Shown: positions 5,560 to 6,827 of the stretch, in pieces | Layout of the letters: each line of letters starts with the position of its first letter | How positions within the stretch are numbered: the stretch's first letter is position 1 | Assembly (NCBI GenBank): GCA_016919605.1 | Contig: JACXTQ010000030.1 | Location: forward strand, 1-6,827 | From: Methylovulum sp. | GTDB taxonomy: Bacteria; Pseudomonadota; Gammaproteobacteria; Methylococcales; Methylomonadaceae | DNA: 6,827 bases | Direction of reading: 5' to 3' | Notes under the pieces: model-generated | Database searches by the model: none | Seen by the model: the letters and a program-made list of their open reading frames with translations, nothing else | Told to the model about the DNA's origin: nothing | Made by a program: the position numbers and the translations under genes

Positions 5560-6644
5560 ATTTTTAAGCTCCGGTCAGGGTTGACAACGCGGCGCTTGCG
5601 CACGGCCTCGGCCAGATCATATAGTAGTGGTACAGTGTCTTCCCAGGCTAAACAGGCATCCGTGATGCTTTGCCCATAAACCAAGGGTTGGTCGTCAACA
5701 ATTTTTTGGCTGCCCGCTTTCAGGTTGCTTTCAATCATCACGCCCATAATGCGGTGGTCGCCGTGGGCGATTTGGGCACCGACATCTTCGCCGACAATCA
5801 ACTGCCGTTGGCATTGTTTCAGGCTATTGGCATGGCTAAAGTCAATCATGATGTTAGGCCTGAGGCCTGCCTTCAACAAGCCTTCGGCAACTTGTTCGAC
5901 ACTGACTGCATCATAATTGGGGCGATCATTGCCACCGCGCAAAATGATATGCACATCTTCGTTGCCGGTGGTGGAAAAAATGGCCGAATGGCCGGTTTTG
6001 GTCAGTGACAGGAAATGGTGTGGGCTCATCGCCGCCCCAATAGCATCGATGGCGATTTTAATCGTGCCATCGGTGGAGTTTTTAAAGCCAATTGGGCAAG
6101 ACACGCCGGAAGCCAATTCACGATGGCCTTGGCTTTCGGTGGTGCGGGCGCCGATAGCTCCCCATGCGATCAAGTCAGACACATATTGCGGGCTAATCAA
6201 GTCCAGATATTCGGTTGCGGCCGGAACGCCCATGCTGCTGACATCCAACAATAATTGCCGGGCAATGCGCAAGCCTTTGTTGATGTTAAAGCTGGAATCC
6301 AAATCGGGGTCATTGATCAGGCCTTTCCAGCCCACGGTGGTGCGGGGTTTTTCAAAATAAACCCGCATGACAATGAGCAAGTCGTCTTTTAGCTCATCAG
6401 CGATGGTTTTCAGGCGTTGCGCATAGTCTTTGGCGGCAACTGGATCATGGATTGAGCAGGGGCCGACAATTACGAGCACACGATCATCGCTACCTGTCAG
6501 GATGTTGTGGATGGCGGCTCTAGCGGCTAAGGTGGTTGCCGCCGCTTCCTCGGTAATCGGCAATTCCTCATGAACCTGAATCGGTGCAATCACTTCTTTT
6601 GTTTCACAAATTCTCAAATCATCAGTATTATATTTTGTTTGCAT
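5556..6644 (-). CDS. aroG: 3-deoxy-D-arabino-heptulosonate 7-phosphate synthase, class I, AroG type
   Basis: Condenses phosphoenolpyruvate with erythrose 4-phosphate to DAHP, the first committed step of the shikimate pathway. It has 362 residues against 350 in E. coli AroG. The four metal ligands are present: Cys63 in GPCSIHD, His271 in DFSHANS, Glu305 in MIESN and Asp329 in ITDAC. Substrate-site blocks MRVYFEKPRTTVGWKGLIND (93-112) and GARTTESQ (165-172) are intact. Residues matching the AroG phenylalanine-site positions Pro150, Ser180 and Ser211 are Pro152, Ser182 and Ser213. Tyrosine-sensitive AroF has Gly at the last of these, so a phenylalanine-inhibited enzyme is inferred. A 12-residue C-terminal tail (from about Arg351) goes beyond AroG. 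I chose ATG 6644-6642, giving MQTKYNTDDLRI, which parallels E. coli MNYQNDDLRI. A TTG four codons upstream (6656) is in frame but less likely; the Shine-Dalgarno site is poor for both. This is the first gene of the apparent minus-strand operon with thiSG and trmB. Confidence 0.97.
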   Translation of the reverse strand: MQTKYNTDDLRICETKEVIAPIQVHEELPITEEAAATTLAARAAIHNILTGSDDRVLVIVGPCSIHDPVAAKDYAQRLKTIADELKDDLLIVMRVYFEKPRTTVGWKGLINDPDLDSSFNINKGLRIARQLLLDVSSMGVPAATEYLDLISPQYVSDLIAWGAIGARTTESQGHRELASGVSCPIGFKNSTDGTIKIAIDAIGAAMSPHHFLSLTKTGHSAIFSTTGNEDVHIILRGGNDRPNYDAVSVEQVAEGLLKAGLRPNIMIDFSHANSLKQCQRQLIVGEDVGAQIAHGDHRIMGVMIESNLKAGSQKIVDDQPLVYGQSITDACLAWEDTVPLLYDLAEAVRKRRVVNPDRSLKI

Positions 6645-6666
6645 GATAGCTACCAAGCTGCTGCTT

Positions 6667-6695
6667 TGTTACAGGATTTACGTTAAATCCTAACA
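6667..6695 (-). promoter_or_regulatory. 29-base inverted repeat in the aroG upstream region, putative operator or leader hairpin
   Basis: The core is AGGATTTA (6673-6680) facing TAAATCCT (6684-6691) across CGT. Outer arms TGTTA (6667-6671) and TAACA (6691-6695) extend the symmetry with a two-base bulge, giving about 12 pairs in RNA form. It lies 23-51 bases before the aroG start. TAAAAT, readable on the minus strand at 6702-6697, is a possible -10 box beside it, without a good -35. It does not match the TyrR box (TGTAAA-N6-TTTACA) or the TrpR operator. No T run follows it in the aroG direction, so attenuation is not evident. Confidence 0.45.
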
Positions 6696-6782
6696 TTTTA
6701 ACCGTTTTCAGCGAGTTTGGGTGAGTTTTTGCCAGCACTAGCTATTAGCTGCTCTTAGGTTTTCGGCGTTAGCGTCGGTTTA

Positions 6783-6824
6783 TCCGCAAACGGACAGCTC
6801 CACCATAGGCCAGCGCGGCCTGGC
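6783..6824. repeat. Two adjacent short inverted repeats at the window edge
   Basis: TCCG (6783-6786) faces CGGA (6791-6794) across CAAA, and AGGCC (6807-6811) faces GGCCT (6817-6821) across AGCGC, with GCC and GGC extending it loosely. Several frames stay open to the window end on both strands but none has a credible start. It might be part of a dispersed structured repeat or the tail of a neighbouring gene. The window stops too soon to tell. Confidence 0.2.
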
Positions 6825-6827
6825 AAA

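Noticed and set aside
4546..6360. Plus-strand open frames opposite thiSG and aroG
   Set aside because: They mirror the codon pattern of conserved enzymes on the minus strand and have no family-like residues.
6645..6656. A TTG start for the DAHP synthase four codons upstream
   Set aside because: ATG 6644 aligns with AroG and the TTG has no better ribosome-binding site.
6667..6695. TyrR or TrpR operator upstream of the DAHP synthase
   Set aside because: The palindrome arms do not match TGTAAA-N6-TTTACA or the CTAGT-type TrpR site.
1..6827. Defence island, prophage or mobile element
   Set aside because: No transposase, integrase, nuclease, toxin, CRISPR repeat or terminal repeats are seen; all other recognised genes are core metabolism or RNA modification.

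Overview
The window looks like ordinary chromosome from a gammaproteobacterium. Every complete protein except the GTPase reads as a close relative of an Escherichia or Pseudomonas housekeeping enzyme. Base composition is near half GC, with no abrupt change. From memory, Pseudomonas aeruginosa keeps thiS, thiG, trmB and hemW close together, and parts of that neighbourhood appear here. A methanotroph-type (Methylococcales) host would fit the protein flavour, but the sequence alone does not prove it.

Layout. Positions 1-639 (+) carry the C-terminal half of hemW, a haem chaperone. A 426-base gap (640-1065) follows. It holds no clear gene, but it has a promoter-like site, a cluster of TTGTCA-type repeats, three very small reading frames and two inverted repeats. 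Next come pyrE (1066-1731, +), orotate phosphoribosyltransferase, and, after a 104-base gap, a 646-residue dynamin-family GTPase (1836-3776, +). A perfect 12-bp hairpin at 3785-3814 separates this rightward set from a leftward set. The leftward set, in transcription order, is a class I DAHP synthase (aroG type, 5556-6644), a ThiS-ThiG fusion (4582-5559) and trmB (3833-4516). A 29-base inverted repeat lies in the leader of the DAHP synthase gene, and an 11-bp hairpin sits between thiSG and trmB.

How the genes fit together. The minus-strand genes look like one operon. The DAHP synthase stop and the ThiSG start share four bases, which suggests translational coupling of the first step of aromatic amino acid synthesis to thiamine thiazole synthesis. 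TrmB, which makes m7G46 in tRNA, is the distal gene. PyrE serves pyrimidine synthesis and HemW serves haem delivery. The GTPase is the only gene here with no well-defined cellular job.

Most interesting points: the ThiS-ThiG fusion buries the sulfur-carrier Gly-Gly end that normally must be free; the dynamin-like GTPase is uncharacterised; and the leader regions of pyrE and aroG hold unexplained palindromes. I see no CRISPR array, insertion sequence, phage gene, tRNA or rRNA.
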